Of a DNA stretch of 64,000 nt, positions 11,801 to 25,500 are shown in pieces. The notes beneath the pieces are model-generated. The model worked only from the letters and a program-made list of their open reading frames with translations, had not been told where the DNA came from and made no database searches. A program made the position numbers and the translations under genes. Each line of letters begins with the position of its first letter. Position 1 is the first letter of the stretch. This DNA is from Penelope pileata (Eukaryota > Chordata > Aves > Galliformes > Cracidae): NCBI GenBank assembly GCA_013396635.1, contig WBMW01004022.1, positions 142,082-206,081 on the forward strand, in the 5' to 3' direction.

Positions 11801-14800
11801 TGCTAAACATAAATTAGATTGTGATCCCAAAGGAGGGAACGGAGTGAGGCTGGTCTTCAGAACCAGAACACCCAACCTGTGATGGGCAATAACGAAGGAC
11901 CATGGACCAGAAAGCGCAGAGAGGCACTGCCAGGCATCACGCTGAGGACGCCTCACCAGCCCCAGAACAGACCCAGAGAACAGTTTGCAGCGCTGAGGGA
12001 TCACACAGGCGTTAAGGACAAGATGCTTCTGTCCTAGGGAGCTCCAGAGAACGAACCCAGGGACATCAAACCCCTGCACCTCCTCATGCCTTGCAGCACC
12101 AGTGCTGGGGGACACGCGGCCACGGGCTGCGAGCACGGCTGCAGCACAGGAGGCACCGCACCGCCTCCAGAACACACTCCTGGAAGAAGAGCTGGGCAGA
12201 ACCGGTGCCTGTGCAGAAGCCATCCACCTCACACAGACACAGCACACCCGTAGCAAAATGTCTCTGCAGCACTGCGTTAGAACATGTCAGAAGATGAGTG
12301 AAGGAAATGGCAGCTTAGGAGAAAAAATAGAGTTTTATATGCTGTTTTCAAGAAATAACTTACCATTCTTGAATAGTACGTCATGATAACTTGAGGTTTG
12401 GTTGTTTTTCTTCCCCCAAAAATCTTAAGGGCATTGATGTTATCTGGCAGAAGCGAATACAACCTGGCTGCAAAGCCAAACATCAGCGCAGCAGTGCTGG
12501 AGACTGCAACTTCACCACTGATGGTCCCATCCCTTGCGTTACAAAGGACGAAGGACTGCAGCCAACACTGAAAAGGGGATGGTTTTAGAGCCTCCTCACA
12601 GAGAACTCCTTAGCTATCGACCACATCGCAATAAAACACTCCAGCGTTCCCAACTCAACTTTGTTGCACTGCACAGAAATGATTACCCATCTGCTCCCGG
12701 AGACTCCGCAACACAGAAGAACTGGAGCTTGCTCTTCTGCTACGAAGACACTTCCCACTCTCCTGCTGATGGGACACATCCTGAAAATGCATTCTCCAAG
12801 ACAAAAACTAACGACAAAAGGAACACTCACTGGTTTTAAGCCAAATAATTACTATTTTTTTAATATATATTTTAAGTAAAATATACCTTTTAGTAAACTG
12901 CAGTTTAAATAGATAGATCTCAAAACAAAAGCAAAAGAAAAAAAATGAAGAAATCCGCCCTTTTCTGTTCCATTAGTCACTGATTAGAGCTGTGGGCGCC
13001 CGGAGGTGCCGAGCCCTTCAGCTTAAGCCATCAGCAAATCCCAGCAGCCCTCGCATTTGTTCTTCCTCTTCTCCAAACTCTCTTGCAAATGTCATTTCCA
13101 AACAGCGGTTTCTTCTGCCCTAACTCTCACTTCCGAAATACAAATCAACGAGGCTTGGACGCCATCCACCCAGGTTCTTTCAACACCCTCCAGCGCGTTC
13201 CCCCAGCGCTGAACGGAGCAGCCTCGCGCTGCAGAGCGCGCCCGGGCTCTGCCTTCCTGTTTGCCACTTCTGCTTGCTTCACCTTCCCATTTGCAATCTG
13301 CCGATGAAATCATTTCCCAAAAGACAATAATCTCTTCTGCAGCAAATGAAAGTCAGCCCTCAGCAGCAGAAACTGCAGCCATGCCAGAAAAAAGCAGCTG
13401 CTGCTGGCTGGAGGTCCGGCTTGCAGTAAGACAACAGCAACGTGCCCGTCCCAGCCTGGAGCCCAGCAGCTCCGTGCATCCCAGGCAGCAGCTGCAGCAC
13501 AGCCAAGAGGAACATCATTTGCTGATTCTGAACATCACCGAGATCAGCCTGTCTTAACCAAGAGGAGCACATTTAAAGAGGGGGACATCAGACGAGGCGC
13601 AGGTCCTCCAAGCCCCTCTCTTACAACCACCAGTGTTGCAGTTTTAGCAGCACTACCTACCTTAAAGCATTCCATCAGGAAAAGGAATATTGCACCAGCA
13701 CTGCCAGATCTTCTCCATTAGCCTAAAACGAATCAGATTTTAAACAAGATTTCCAGCAACTGGCTTATGAAAAACCTAAGTTTTTCTTACTCTAAAGGCC
13801 ATATTCAGGAAAAAAAAAATGCTCATCCCACAGATGATGATAATTTACAAATGAGGGCACAAATAGATTGCCACATTTTAGCTAACCACAAAACAACGTG
13901 TTCCATCTCCAAATTAAACTGTCACTGAAGTGCCACAACACGCGTGTCTTCGGAACATGAAGATGAGCAGTGTGAATGCACTGGGACACGAAACCAAAAA
14001 CAAAGCCTTCTCCCCGCGCGGGTTCTGAAAACACCTTGAATTATAGATGACAGCTTCCCCAAAAATAGCTGTTGTCAGACACCTGGCAGCACAAGCTTTG
14101 CAGTGCTTTGAAAACATTAATATCTAAAGGAGAAGCAAAGAAAAAAAAAAGGGGGGAAGGCAACCAAGCATTTAATAATGTATACCATCCGCCTTCTGCA
14201 GAAGTATTTCCAGCCTGGTGTTTCAATAATTAATACTAATATCCTAAAACAAAAGGGGAGGCTTCATCAAAATGCTGCTTGCTGCTATCCAGGGCACCCA
14301 GACCACCACCTCCACGTGGGTCTTTGCATGCAGCACGTCTCTGTCTACTCAGCCCTGGTGGGGACAAAGCTTCCTACTCAAGTTTCGTATTTCCTCACCA
14401 GGTTCTGCAGCTTTGGGAGAGGCGAGAAAGAGGGCATGGCACTGCCATCTGCAGCTGCTTTAATTCTTCGTGGCATGTGTGAAACGAGCCGGGCATCTCC
14501 CAGGGAGGGTGAGAGAACGAGATGCCATCCTGCCAACATCTCTAGTAGAGAAGGCAACAACCGGATGCTCCCAGACGCAGCTGTTCTGGGGAATTAGTGG
14601 CACTTTTAACGAACAGAGGCACGCTGCTGATGGGAATGCTGAGAAAGTTTCCACCTCCACTGCTTGTCAATGTCCAGAGCAGAAATGCGGCGGCATGATG
14701 AGAAATGGATGTGACAAACTAATGGCTGAGCTACGCTGCTCCAAGCGAGCACGCTGGGGGTGATGCCAGCAGACAGCAGATTCGTGCCCTGGTACCCAGG

Positions 14801-17800
14801 CACAGCACGCTAGGGGATGGCCAAAGCTGTCTGGGAACAGGAAAACAGAAACGAGCCCCACGATCAACAAGGCACCTGGAAACGTCACAGCACAACCTGC
14901 ACACAGCTGGAGACAGCCAGCAGGAACCAACGCTGATTGCACCCGTGTCCTGATCCCCAAAATAACCCAAAGCCATCCACGCTCGGCAGATGGCATCCGT
15001 CCTGGAGACTGCAGCATCCTTTTGAGCTCAGCCATCCCCAAGCTCACGGAAAGGGCTCACACAATTAAGGGTTTTAATTAACTAGGTCGTTACCCTCAGC
15101 AAGATAGGACCTACTAAGATTCATTTCTTATTTGTTTGGTTAAAACCGAAGCATCAGAACGTCACAGAAGAAGACTTTATTCTAAAAAAAATGAGCAGGA
15201 AGAGGAAAAATTCCGACATGTGCGTGGTGTTTGTTTTGAGAGGCGAAGTGCTCTGGATGGGCTGTCAGAGACCAGCGACAGCATCCAAACCAAACACCGC
15301 CAGCTCCGCGAGGCAAAGCCTCAGCCAAGCGAGGAGCAGGACCTGCAGTGGGGATGCTGAGCCCTGGCTGGGCTGCAGCTCAGCCTCTCCTCGAGGTTAT
15401 CGAGTTACTGCTGTTGGAGATAGAAAAGATACGCTGCAGAAATTCAGCGGGACTGGTTCTGGGGAACTGACGCATCCATCGGTGAAGCAACGGGACAGAA
15501 ACAGCCCTCGATGGCTTTTTCCAATGAAAAAGGCACAAATGATCACGTATCGACTGCAGAGGCTGTGAGACTGCCATCACAAATGTGTGTTTTAGGATAC
15601 AAGCCCTCTGGCCTGTTCCAAACTGGGAGGTTTATTGGCATTCAGACACCTCTTGCTAATGGTGCATCACTGAAAAGCATTAGGAAGAAAGCTCCCTGAG
15701 CTCCTCCTCCCTGGGCAAAAGCTAGAAGCAGTGCCAGGGCTCAGCTCCTGACTCCACCACTGCACATGGATAACAGTGGAACCTTAAATGGCTGAGTGGG
15801 AGCTCAGCAGAAATGACGGCAGCAGAGGAACGCAACTACTGAGTAAACAGAATTCAAGAGAGCACATTCTGGAAAGATCACCAAGTCCAACAAGGGAAGA
15901 ATAAAGCTGATCGACGTAACAGCCTGAGTATCACTGTGCTCTTTGAAAAAACAAAAAAACAAAAAAAAAATCTCTCGTGGAGGTTGGAGATCTGGTTTCT
16001 TTGGAGATCAAGCAACAAAAAATAGCAACATTCACAGGCTGGCAATGGAGCGATTTCCATGCTTCAGAGGGCACAAACTGAACCGAGCGCATTCAATGGA
16101 AAGCGGCACAAACTCTTCGCTCTCCCTCGCCCAGCCTGACTGCTTTAAGCTTCCACGTGTCGTCCCGGACTTCAGAAGGCTATTTTTCATCCAGAATAAG
16201 AGGGCACAGGGGAGATGGGAGGGAAGTAACCTCTTCTTTCTGTTGGCAGGCATGATTTTTCATTAGAATAGAGCAACACTAAAATCCCTATCAGAAGGGA
16301 GGCCTTTCCACCCCACCTCACCCCCTCAAATAACAGAACAGATTCATCCTTGGCCAGAAACACCAAATTCTGACCTGGTCCATCCTCAGAAATGGAGCAT
16401 TAAAGCCAATGGAAAACAAGCAGAGCACAGAGCTCACACAGCCTGCACCGCGGAACGCCGAGCATCCTCTGATGGCTTCAGGAATTAGATGAGCCTGCAC
16501 CAGGAGAGCACTCGAGCCTCAAAGATAATCCCACATCCTGAGCAGAAATATCACGGGGAGACAGAGAAGCCGCGTTAAGCGAGGGCTGCAGAAGGGCTCT
16601 GTGGACATCTGCTCATGCACTTACCACCCAGCAGCTCCCAAAGCCGCCTCGGCCATGGCATTTGTCCTAATTGCAGTCGGCGGATAATCGCACTTAGCCC
16701 GCACGGTTAGCTGCTCTGGGAGTGCCAAACACAACCTGAGAAAAACCTCCCTTCCACCCTGTGCATTCCTTTCCTTGGACATTTACTACAAATCCAAAGC
16801 TTCCCTGAGGATGTTCTGGTTTTGAACGTTTCAAAAGCATCCAGCGACTGTAACGGCTGTCACCTTCAGCTGCTGTTACAGGGCTGCTCCCAGAGACCGC
16901 CAGCCCCAATGTCTTGGCGGAGCGGCCGCAGGCAGGCACCCAGGGAGCCCTGCTGTCCATCCCCACTGCTGGCTGCTGGACACAGGCACGCTGCTGCTGC
17001 CCCTCGTGCAGGTTTCCTGCATCGTCACCCCCAGCTGCCCCATCCCTCTCCCTCTCCTTTCACCTTCCACTTGGCAGCGCGTGCAATCTGTCTCTCCCCA
17101 GATCTCTTTGCACCTTTCTAGGGGTGGCAGAGGCCCCTCTTCCCCACACATATAGCTATCAGCCCCCTCCCAACGCAGCACCAAAAACTATCAGTGCCTC
17201 TGGACAGAGAGGATGAGATTTAAAACCCCCACAGCCCCCCTAGAGGATGGGTGCATCTCTTCCTTTGTAAGAAATGTCAGTGTATCTTTGAGATACTTTC
17301 TTCACCAGTACAAAGACACCATCAGTAAGTAAAAGACCACTGCAGATTTGTTAAATGTAGAATTAACAACTGCATATAGACACATCCCCTTAGTTTTCTT
17401 GAGCTTATTTTTCTGATTATTAGGACTTCTAAACTAGAGAGCAACCAGATAGCTTCCATAAACTCAGAATTGCTTCTCAAACTTACTGTCTGCCTCCCAG
17501 AACCTTGCACCCAAAGCCAACTGAGGACCGCAGAGCACCTCCTCCACGGCAGGTTCCCGAGCCCTGCACCCCGGGGCAGGCACAGCAGCCAAAACGGCAG
17601 CAAGCTGCCAGGCTGCCCCTGGAAGGGGACGGATGCGATCAAGGTCAGCGTGCGTTATCTGAAGAAACTGAAACGCAGCGCTGATGGCAGCCGAGCCAGG
17701 GGAGAACTGGCTCGGGTAACACTCACAGGCTCCATGTCTGCCTTTTATTTACAGGAAGGACAACTGAGAAGAGAGCCACAGGCACGCCAGGTTAGCCAGA

Positions 17801-20800
17801 TCTAAGCGGTCTTCCATCATCACCCAGAAACCATAAGGAATTTTCCCCGGTATCAGACCCTCAGCTATGAGAATTAAACATTGACTGAGAACGAGAAGCC
17901 ATGCTCCTTGTCGCTTCCACAACACAAGGTCAGAGCTCTCCCCAGCACCTCCAGGCAAAAACACCTTAAAAGATCCTACAGAAGAGGTGAGGCCATTTGC
18001 TCTCTTCAGCCATGTCCCTCAAACCTAGATTTGTACTCAACCCATAAAACTTTCAGCTGAAATACTTTCAGCTCTGTGCATGCACACTGTACGCATTTTT
18101 CAGACCCCAGGAATCCATTTCCCACAACACCCACCCAGGAAAGCAGCACAGCCCCACGTACCGCAAGCAGGCGTGAGGTAGGGGGATCTGAGAACTGACG
18201 CCAACCACTTGAACCAAACGCTCCCAGATTACGGCCAATTATTGCAGTGGCTCGAGGCCAGCAGAGCTCTCCGTCAGAGAAAGAGGTCGGCAAAATCCAA
18301 TAACGAGTATTTAACAGGACAAGTAAACAACAGGAGTTCGATTTTCTGGCTGGAGGCAAGTTCACTGTGCAAAAGGGAGGGGGCAGAGGGGAGAGCCAGC
18401 AATAAAATGAAATAAAAATCAGCAGATTTAACCTATTCGGTGGATTTTTCCCCCACTCCTTGCACTCCGTTTCCCTGGCAGAATCAGAAGCACCGGGATG
18501 GGGCTCTCCCGCAGCCGCTCTGCGACGGGGCGGGCACGGAGCAGATGCTGCCTCTCAGCTCTGATCAGGAGCACAGAGACACGGCACCTGTCAGACACGC
18601 AGCTCCAAAGGCTAGCTGCCATCGCCAACCTGGGAATGTGCTGCAAGGAAGCACAGGTGTGCTGCTACTCCTCCTGCAAATTTAGAAATTGCACTCAGGA
18701 AGGAAACGGAGACTTGGGGTTGATCTCGCGGTGAGGTGGGTAGGACTCAGCCCACCGCATCATGGAACGCGAGAGGAAGAGCAAGAGGCATCCATTTCCT
18801 ATCACCACAAACGTGCTGGCAGGAAAGGGACGAGAGAAAGCCAAGCTGCCGCTAATTAACCTGCATTGTTCACAGGACTGAAACAGATCTCGTTATTTCT
18901 TTACCAGCACGAGAGATAAGGAGGACAGTACCAAAAGTCCTCCTATCTGTTCATAAGCTCTAAAGAGCTTTCCTGCCCCGCTCCACCAAATGCTGCCCCT
19001 GGCACACCACCTCCACGGCACGCACAGGGAGCAGCCCAAGGCCTGGCCCAGAAGCCCGGGGTGTCGCTGACTTTCAGAGAAGCGACCCGTGCTGCTCCGG
19101 CCGTCGGGAAGGCTTCTAGCAGCGCAGCCCTGGCCTTGCCTAACCAAACTGCTGAAGTGTTCCAGGCTCAGGCTCAGCCCCAAAGCCACGCTCTACAGGT
19201 GTGTTAGAGCCAGCTCAGCACGACTGCTGCTGGACCTCAGCTGCAGGCAGACAGCGGGGTCAGAAGTCCCACGCGATGCGGGCAGCGATGTCTTTAAGCT
19301 GCTAGCATCTGACACCTGAGCCACGCACAAACCCACTCACTGCATTCCCGGTTATCCTGATTGACTTCAGCAGGAACAGCCTGTGACACAAGTCTCATCG
19401 ATTTGCCGCTTTCCCTGGTCCTTTCCAACCAAGCTGCAGCAAAACTCACCTTCAGCTTGACTAAAAGCAGCTTCATCAACCTGAGCTTTTACTGGGTAAT
19501 CACCTTTGACAGGCCAGCTGCTCTATCAGGCACTGTAAATTTGATCCTTATTCAAATAACCAAATTGCTAAATAAACTTCGGTCACTTCTTCAGCCTAAG
19601 GACAACCTGTTCGCCTCCAGCACAAACCCACTCAAACCACTGTACTTGCTGCAGTTTCCAGCACCACTGGATGATGTTAAACTTGTCAGCATTGGGAGCT
19701 CAGCACAGAGGTCCAGCCTCTAACAGTGCTGCGTTAATGAAGCATCAGCCACAGCTTTTAACTGCAGCTCAGCTCATTCTTCAGACACGGATCGTCACTT
19801 CTTAAACAGGAGAAATCACATCCCTCCCAAATGAGATTGTGCTTTCTCAGAGTACGTAATTCAATTTTGTAATTTCAATTTCCAGTCAACTATGGCAATC
19901 TTAAAAAGTCATTCAGGAATCTTTTACAAAATACATAGTGTGCAGCGTCAACCATTTTTCCCCCAAGAAACGTTCCCTCTGCAACACCAGGGAAGACCCA
20001 GCTTGTCCCAGTCCGTGCTACAGCCCCAATCCTTTAAACTCACTGCAATACTCCAGCTACTGTGTGAGCTCCTCTTTTTGCAATTAATGTTAATTAATTA
20101 ATAGAAATTAAGGTTGAGAAGTCGTTCATCAAGGAAAGGTCACATTGGTGGAATACGGAGGCTGAAGAAGTCTTCGTGCCCAAAGTGTCACCATTTCTGG
20201 CCCCTCTAACAGAGGAAAGGAGGTGGAAAACTCAGGGATGAAAGCAAGTATCTCACTCAGAGTTCCTACCTCTGTCACCTGAAAAGCAGAGAACGTGCCG
20301 GTATAGCCTGCTAAAATAAAACATGCAAGCATGGTAATTATCTGTCCGAAGTGCCTTACCAAGCATATGGTATGGAAATGAAATTGCCTTATCTATTCAC
20401 TCTGCTATGTGATGAGATCAACAGAAGGAAGCGTGAAAAAACGTTTAAAAATATATTCAGTGTAGGATCACACAACTGAAGAACATTCATCATCAGGATA
20501 ATGTAATGACACTAGGAAATGAGCTAAGTGAACTTAAGATTGAAGTCTCATTTTTTTGAAGTGCATCTGTTTGGCTCATATCAACCTGAACCTCATCATC
20601 CAGCCACGCTGGTTTTCATCTCAGATGCATACATGTAAAAGATGCATGCACATAAATCAAAAAAGCATCTTCGACAGGCACTCATGAAAAACATGCCTTT
20701 AATTTATTTTCACGGCCCTGCTGAGCAATCTGGATCCCAGCAGCTCCCAGCTGCAGCCCTCCGCGTGTGTGCACGATGGATGAGATCTCACTTCAGGTCG

Positions 20801-22349
20801 ACCCTTACTGGTTTGCCAGGCTTTGTTGGCTTCTTGGTGTGTCTGGGGAGAAAGTGTCAATCTTCACTAGGACAAGTTAAACCAGCTGCTTTTTCACTCG
20901 AGTGGATAAGAGGCACTGGAACAAGCCACGTACACCCACAAGGGCAGCACGCTCCTGTGAAGGATGTAACATGCTCTGCTGCTCATCCCCTGGCATCACC
21001 CAACCACTTCTACAGTTGCTGCTTTCTGCAATTGGAAACGAGGACGGCAAACCTCTAGGTGGGCTCACCATGGAACCAGTCAGGTAGAGACCAACGAGCT
21101 GATGACATTTCTGAGGATTCCCAACCAAGCTTTAAAGAAATGTCAAGAGATGTCACCAGTTCAATTTCAAGGTGGATGACACAGGCGGAAGGCAGCTCAA
21201 GCAGGAACAAGATGATGTTGGGTAGCTTCAGTCCCACCAGGTCTGTGGGCAAACATCCCCAGAAGCACCAGGCAGAGGAAAAACCAAACAAAGGCCCTGA
21301 CGCAAAGAAGCTTCCATAATTAATGTAAGGTTTTTATTTTGATGCATACAAAAAAAATTTTTGAAGTAGCTCCACTCAAATCACCTAACTTGACCACGCT
21401 GCTGTCTCCAATGTGCTGATCTGGTTACTGACTTCACCAGACCTGCCACATCACTTCCCTTACACTTTCAGCACCCTTAGCTCTCTGAGGTGATGGAGGT
21501 TCATCACTGCTGCACCACATCCTGAGAAAACCAAAGCACCAGCATGAGCCAGCAGAAAGAAGCAAGAAGTTCAGTAGTTAAGCCAACCAATGATGGATCG
21601 AGGGCACGTAAAGTATGAATGAGGAGAAATGTAAAACTGAGAAGATTAGCTATTTTATACAGGAATATATAAAAAAAATGTAAAAAAGCCAAAAACAAAC
21701 ATCATCATTTCATGGGTTGGGTTACTAGGCTTCGCAGGAGGGAGCTTTCCAAGGGAAGTCCTGGTGCTGCTTTGAAAAAGGATCTGAAAAGGAGAAAGCT
21801 CAGACAAAAGTTTTATTATCAGAACAAGAAACCTCATTGTCCACAACGGCTGCACCTCAGCAGATCTCTCTCCCACCAATTGCAGGATCATCTCTGGAAG
21901 CCATTTTCTCTTTCCTGTACCAAACAAACCCACATCACAACCTCCGGCACCCCAGTAGCATTCAGCACCTCGTTGAGGCTCTGTGCACCCCACTTCCTTG
22001 CTCTGCCCAGCCCTGGGGACATCCAGGCTCGGGCTGCAGAACGGACAAGTGGTTGCACGTGCAATGGCAACGCCCAGCTGCCGGGCCCTGCCGCCCTCCT
22101 CCTCCGCAGGTCGCTGGGCTGCGGCGGCAGAACTGTGCGCAGCTCAGCCATGCTGCTGGGAAGCCCAGGCTGACACAAACTGCAAACACTGGATTCTTTA
22201 TGCATTTTCTGCATGCACGCCATAGGCAGCTCCAGAAGGAGTGTACATGTGGAGAAGTGGGAAAAGTATTTGACTCGCATGACAGGGAAGGGCTCTCAGC
22301 GGCCGTGCAGCCGAACCTGGCTTGGTGCGGGGCACGACAGCTCGCTCTG

Positions 22350-22545
22350 TGATAGGGGCAATCCAGGAACCCAGATAAGTTTGTTCTCTGAGCATAAATA
22401 ACCTGTGCTCAAGCTCAGCGCCGTATCTCGAGGAAGGATAAAGACCTTGGCGGTAGCGCGCTAGTATTTGTCTACTGGCTTATCAAGCGGGAGCCTTATT
22501 ACCAAGGCTAATTGAGGCAGAGATTAGATTTCACGTATGAAGGCA
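22350..22545. promoter_or_regulatory. Possible regulatory element with several GATA motifs
   Basis: AGATAA (22373-22378), GGATAA (22437-22442) and CTTATC (22479-22484) lie within about 110 bases, followed by GCTAATTGAGG and a GATTAGAT at 22523-22530. The texture, AT-rich motifs in otherwise mixed sequence, resembles conserved noncoding elements. This is a visual impression only. Confidence 0.22.
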
Positions 22546-25500
22546 CAGACAATAGCATCAGATACTCTTTGAACGCCAATCAATAAGATAAATGCTGTGA
22601 ATGTTCTCCTTAACAATGCCTCCAAAGAGCAAGGAAAGGACAGAGCAGAGAAGGCAGACAGACCGACCACCAGCACAACCTGAGTGCACCCCAGTGATTT
22701 CCACGTCTGCAGCACGCACGTCTGCTCCAGCTTCCTCCCAGCGCTGCCAAGCCACGCACGTTATGAGCGCGTCATGTTTCTGCTGTTAAGAAGCTGCAAT
22801 GCTTTCTTTTATCCTCACCTCCTCGTGCAGATGTCCAAGCAGCTACAAGTAGGTCAAGCCTTAATGCCAAGGTCTTAAAAGTCTTCTGCTTGTAGACAAA
22901 GAGCTGAAAATGGGCATTTTCCCCCCCAAGACAAGACCCCAGGCCGCCCTTAATCCCAGCACTGTTATTCTTGCACGACTGAGTGTATTAAACGTGAGAG
23001 CCCCGAGACACGCTCAGCCCTTGCTGCTTCCTGTCCAGAGCACGCGGCTGAACGCAGAGCAGGAAGGAGAAGCCTCAGCACGAGCTCCCAAGGTGAGAAA
23101 TGGCACAAAAAGGGTCCCTGCAGCAACTCCGAACCTGTACAGTGAAAATGCCACGGTCTCTCGGGCTCCGCAGACAGTTCCATAAAACAAGGAGGACTCT
23201 CAGCAGATTTCATTTGGGTTTGCTTTCCTAAGCAAACAACGAAAACCACCCTGGTATCTCCAAACTAATTAACGAAGCCAATAAATCAAGGGAACAGAAA
23301 CACTTGGTTTCAGCTCATCTTCCAGCAACGCTCAACGCCCCGCTGCAGCGACACAAAGGAGAGCAGAGCTGCACACGGCGCCGGCCCCAAGCCACTGCTG
23401 CACTCGCCTCTATCATTCTAATCCTAGAAGAGGAAAAAGCTAATCCTCCCCAACGCTTTATCATATTTCATTGCACAGACATCACCTCACTCTTCTCGGC
23501 CAGCAGCAACTACAAATAGTCCACAGGAAGCCACTAATTTCCTGAAAAGAGGGTAACTCAGAATCATAGGAAACAGAGAAAACTCAAGCTGGCTGCAACA
23601 TTTTGCCTAGGCTAAGCATGTCATCGGAGGAAAAAAGGCCGATCAGCCACAGGGCTGAGCCTGACCAGAAGCCATACAAAATTAAACAAGACCCCAGTTC
23701 ATCCAAATCGTTAGCACAGACCCAGCGAAGCAGTAAGAAGCATCTTCATACACACGCCTACTGAAAGCCACAATGCATGCTGGGGCACAGCTTTAAAACG
23801 GAACTGCCTGAAGATTATCCAAAAATCCCAATCAGAGGCAGAAACAGAGCTATCTTGGTTGCCAGATACACGGAGCACATCACAAATCAGAATGCCGTGT
23901 AATTAAACGCTCACCTCAACGATCACGTCAGAAACTGAACAGCAGAAGAACCACAGCTTGAGCCACAGGAACAGCACCTGCCTCCTCACCTGACTCTGCT
24001 TCCAGGAAAGCACATGCTTCGTCACCGCGGACTTCCAAACACCACCAAGTCCATACTGTGTTCTGTGCTAACAGTGTGAAATTGCTGCTGCTGAAAATCT
24101 CGGTGATGCAGTGACATCTCTCCTGTTCAAACCTCTATCAGCAGCTGTGCTGATAGATCAGGGGCACGGGGGACAGAAACTCCGTGCTGCTGCCGCCAGT
24201 CGCCACGGTGCTCTCTGCAGAAAACAAACCTAAATAAAAACGTGATGCTTTGATGACTTAGCAGAAAAGTTGGTTTCAGAATGTCCTACTTGTCCCAAAA
24301 CACAGCGCAACAAAAAGAGGAGGCAGTGCACAGAGCGACACACAAACACCACCCGAAAAAACATACTGAGAAAATGAGACAGACACCTGTAATGAGGATA
24401 GCAGCCCTCCAGAACTCCAGGGATTGCACAACAAGCAGGTGATGCACAAACACACCCCTCGCTAGCAGCTCTCTGCTGTGGACTTTGTCACGCAGAGGAA
24501 ACAATTAAGATGTGGGCGAAGGCAAGAAATGTGCGTGCAATGTGGCAGCAGCGGAGGAATCAGCATGATCCTACGGTTAAAATGTCATTTGCAAAACAAA
24601 AATTGAGGGGGCTAATCTAATAGTAACAGGGAAAATAAAAGGTCTCACTGGTAAGAAAGAACAGCACAGACCAGGCTTTGGAGCTAAGGTACCACTTCAC
24701 AACCCTTGAAACCCCATCTATTTGTTTTTTTGCCTTTTTCCCCTTAGCACACAGAATTGTGAAGATAAATGCTTTTCCCTTTCATCCACACTTGTAAAAC
24801 TCCCATCTCAGGCCCTAACCTCTGCTGCAGCACCTTCCCTCTGATCACAGCAACCTCACCCTGTCTCAACCTGCCAAAAAGCTGCAGCAAAAAAAAATAT
24901 AGATATACATTTTTTTTAATACGACCACATCACTCTCTGCTTGCATCCCAGTGCATTCTTACTGAATTCATTTTACATTTCTATCTGCACTTTAAGGCTC
25001 TTCCTTGTGTATAACTTAAGATCCCTATCGAGAGGGTGACTCCTCTGCCAGCTCAGGATGCCAACCTCCATTTCCAACCCATCAAGAAAAAACCTAGCAG
25101 CCACTTTCATCGTTTTCCAAGAGTCTCCCTTCACACATCCAGAGAAGCAGCCTCCAGACATGTATGCATCCTTTTCACACTCTCTCAAGCTTTTCCCTTC
25201 TTTGCATGACACCTACAAAAAAAAAAATAATCCCCCTGTTTGGTTAGCTGGACCCCACGCTAACGCAGAGCCTGCTGCTGCTGTTCTGCTGCCCTCCTGA
25301 CAGCCCCTGAGGATGCAGCTCAGCAGAGGCAGCTGCTTGCACCGGGCACCATCTCCTCTGTGGGAGCCCCTGGGATGTAACTGGATCCAGGCACGTCCTA
25401 CCCTGCCGGTGGCACCACGCTAAGTTCTCCTGGTGGAGGAACCAGAGCCATCTTGCTCGGGATAAATAAGCTTATGGAAAAAAAAAAACAACACTGTTTT

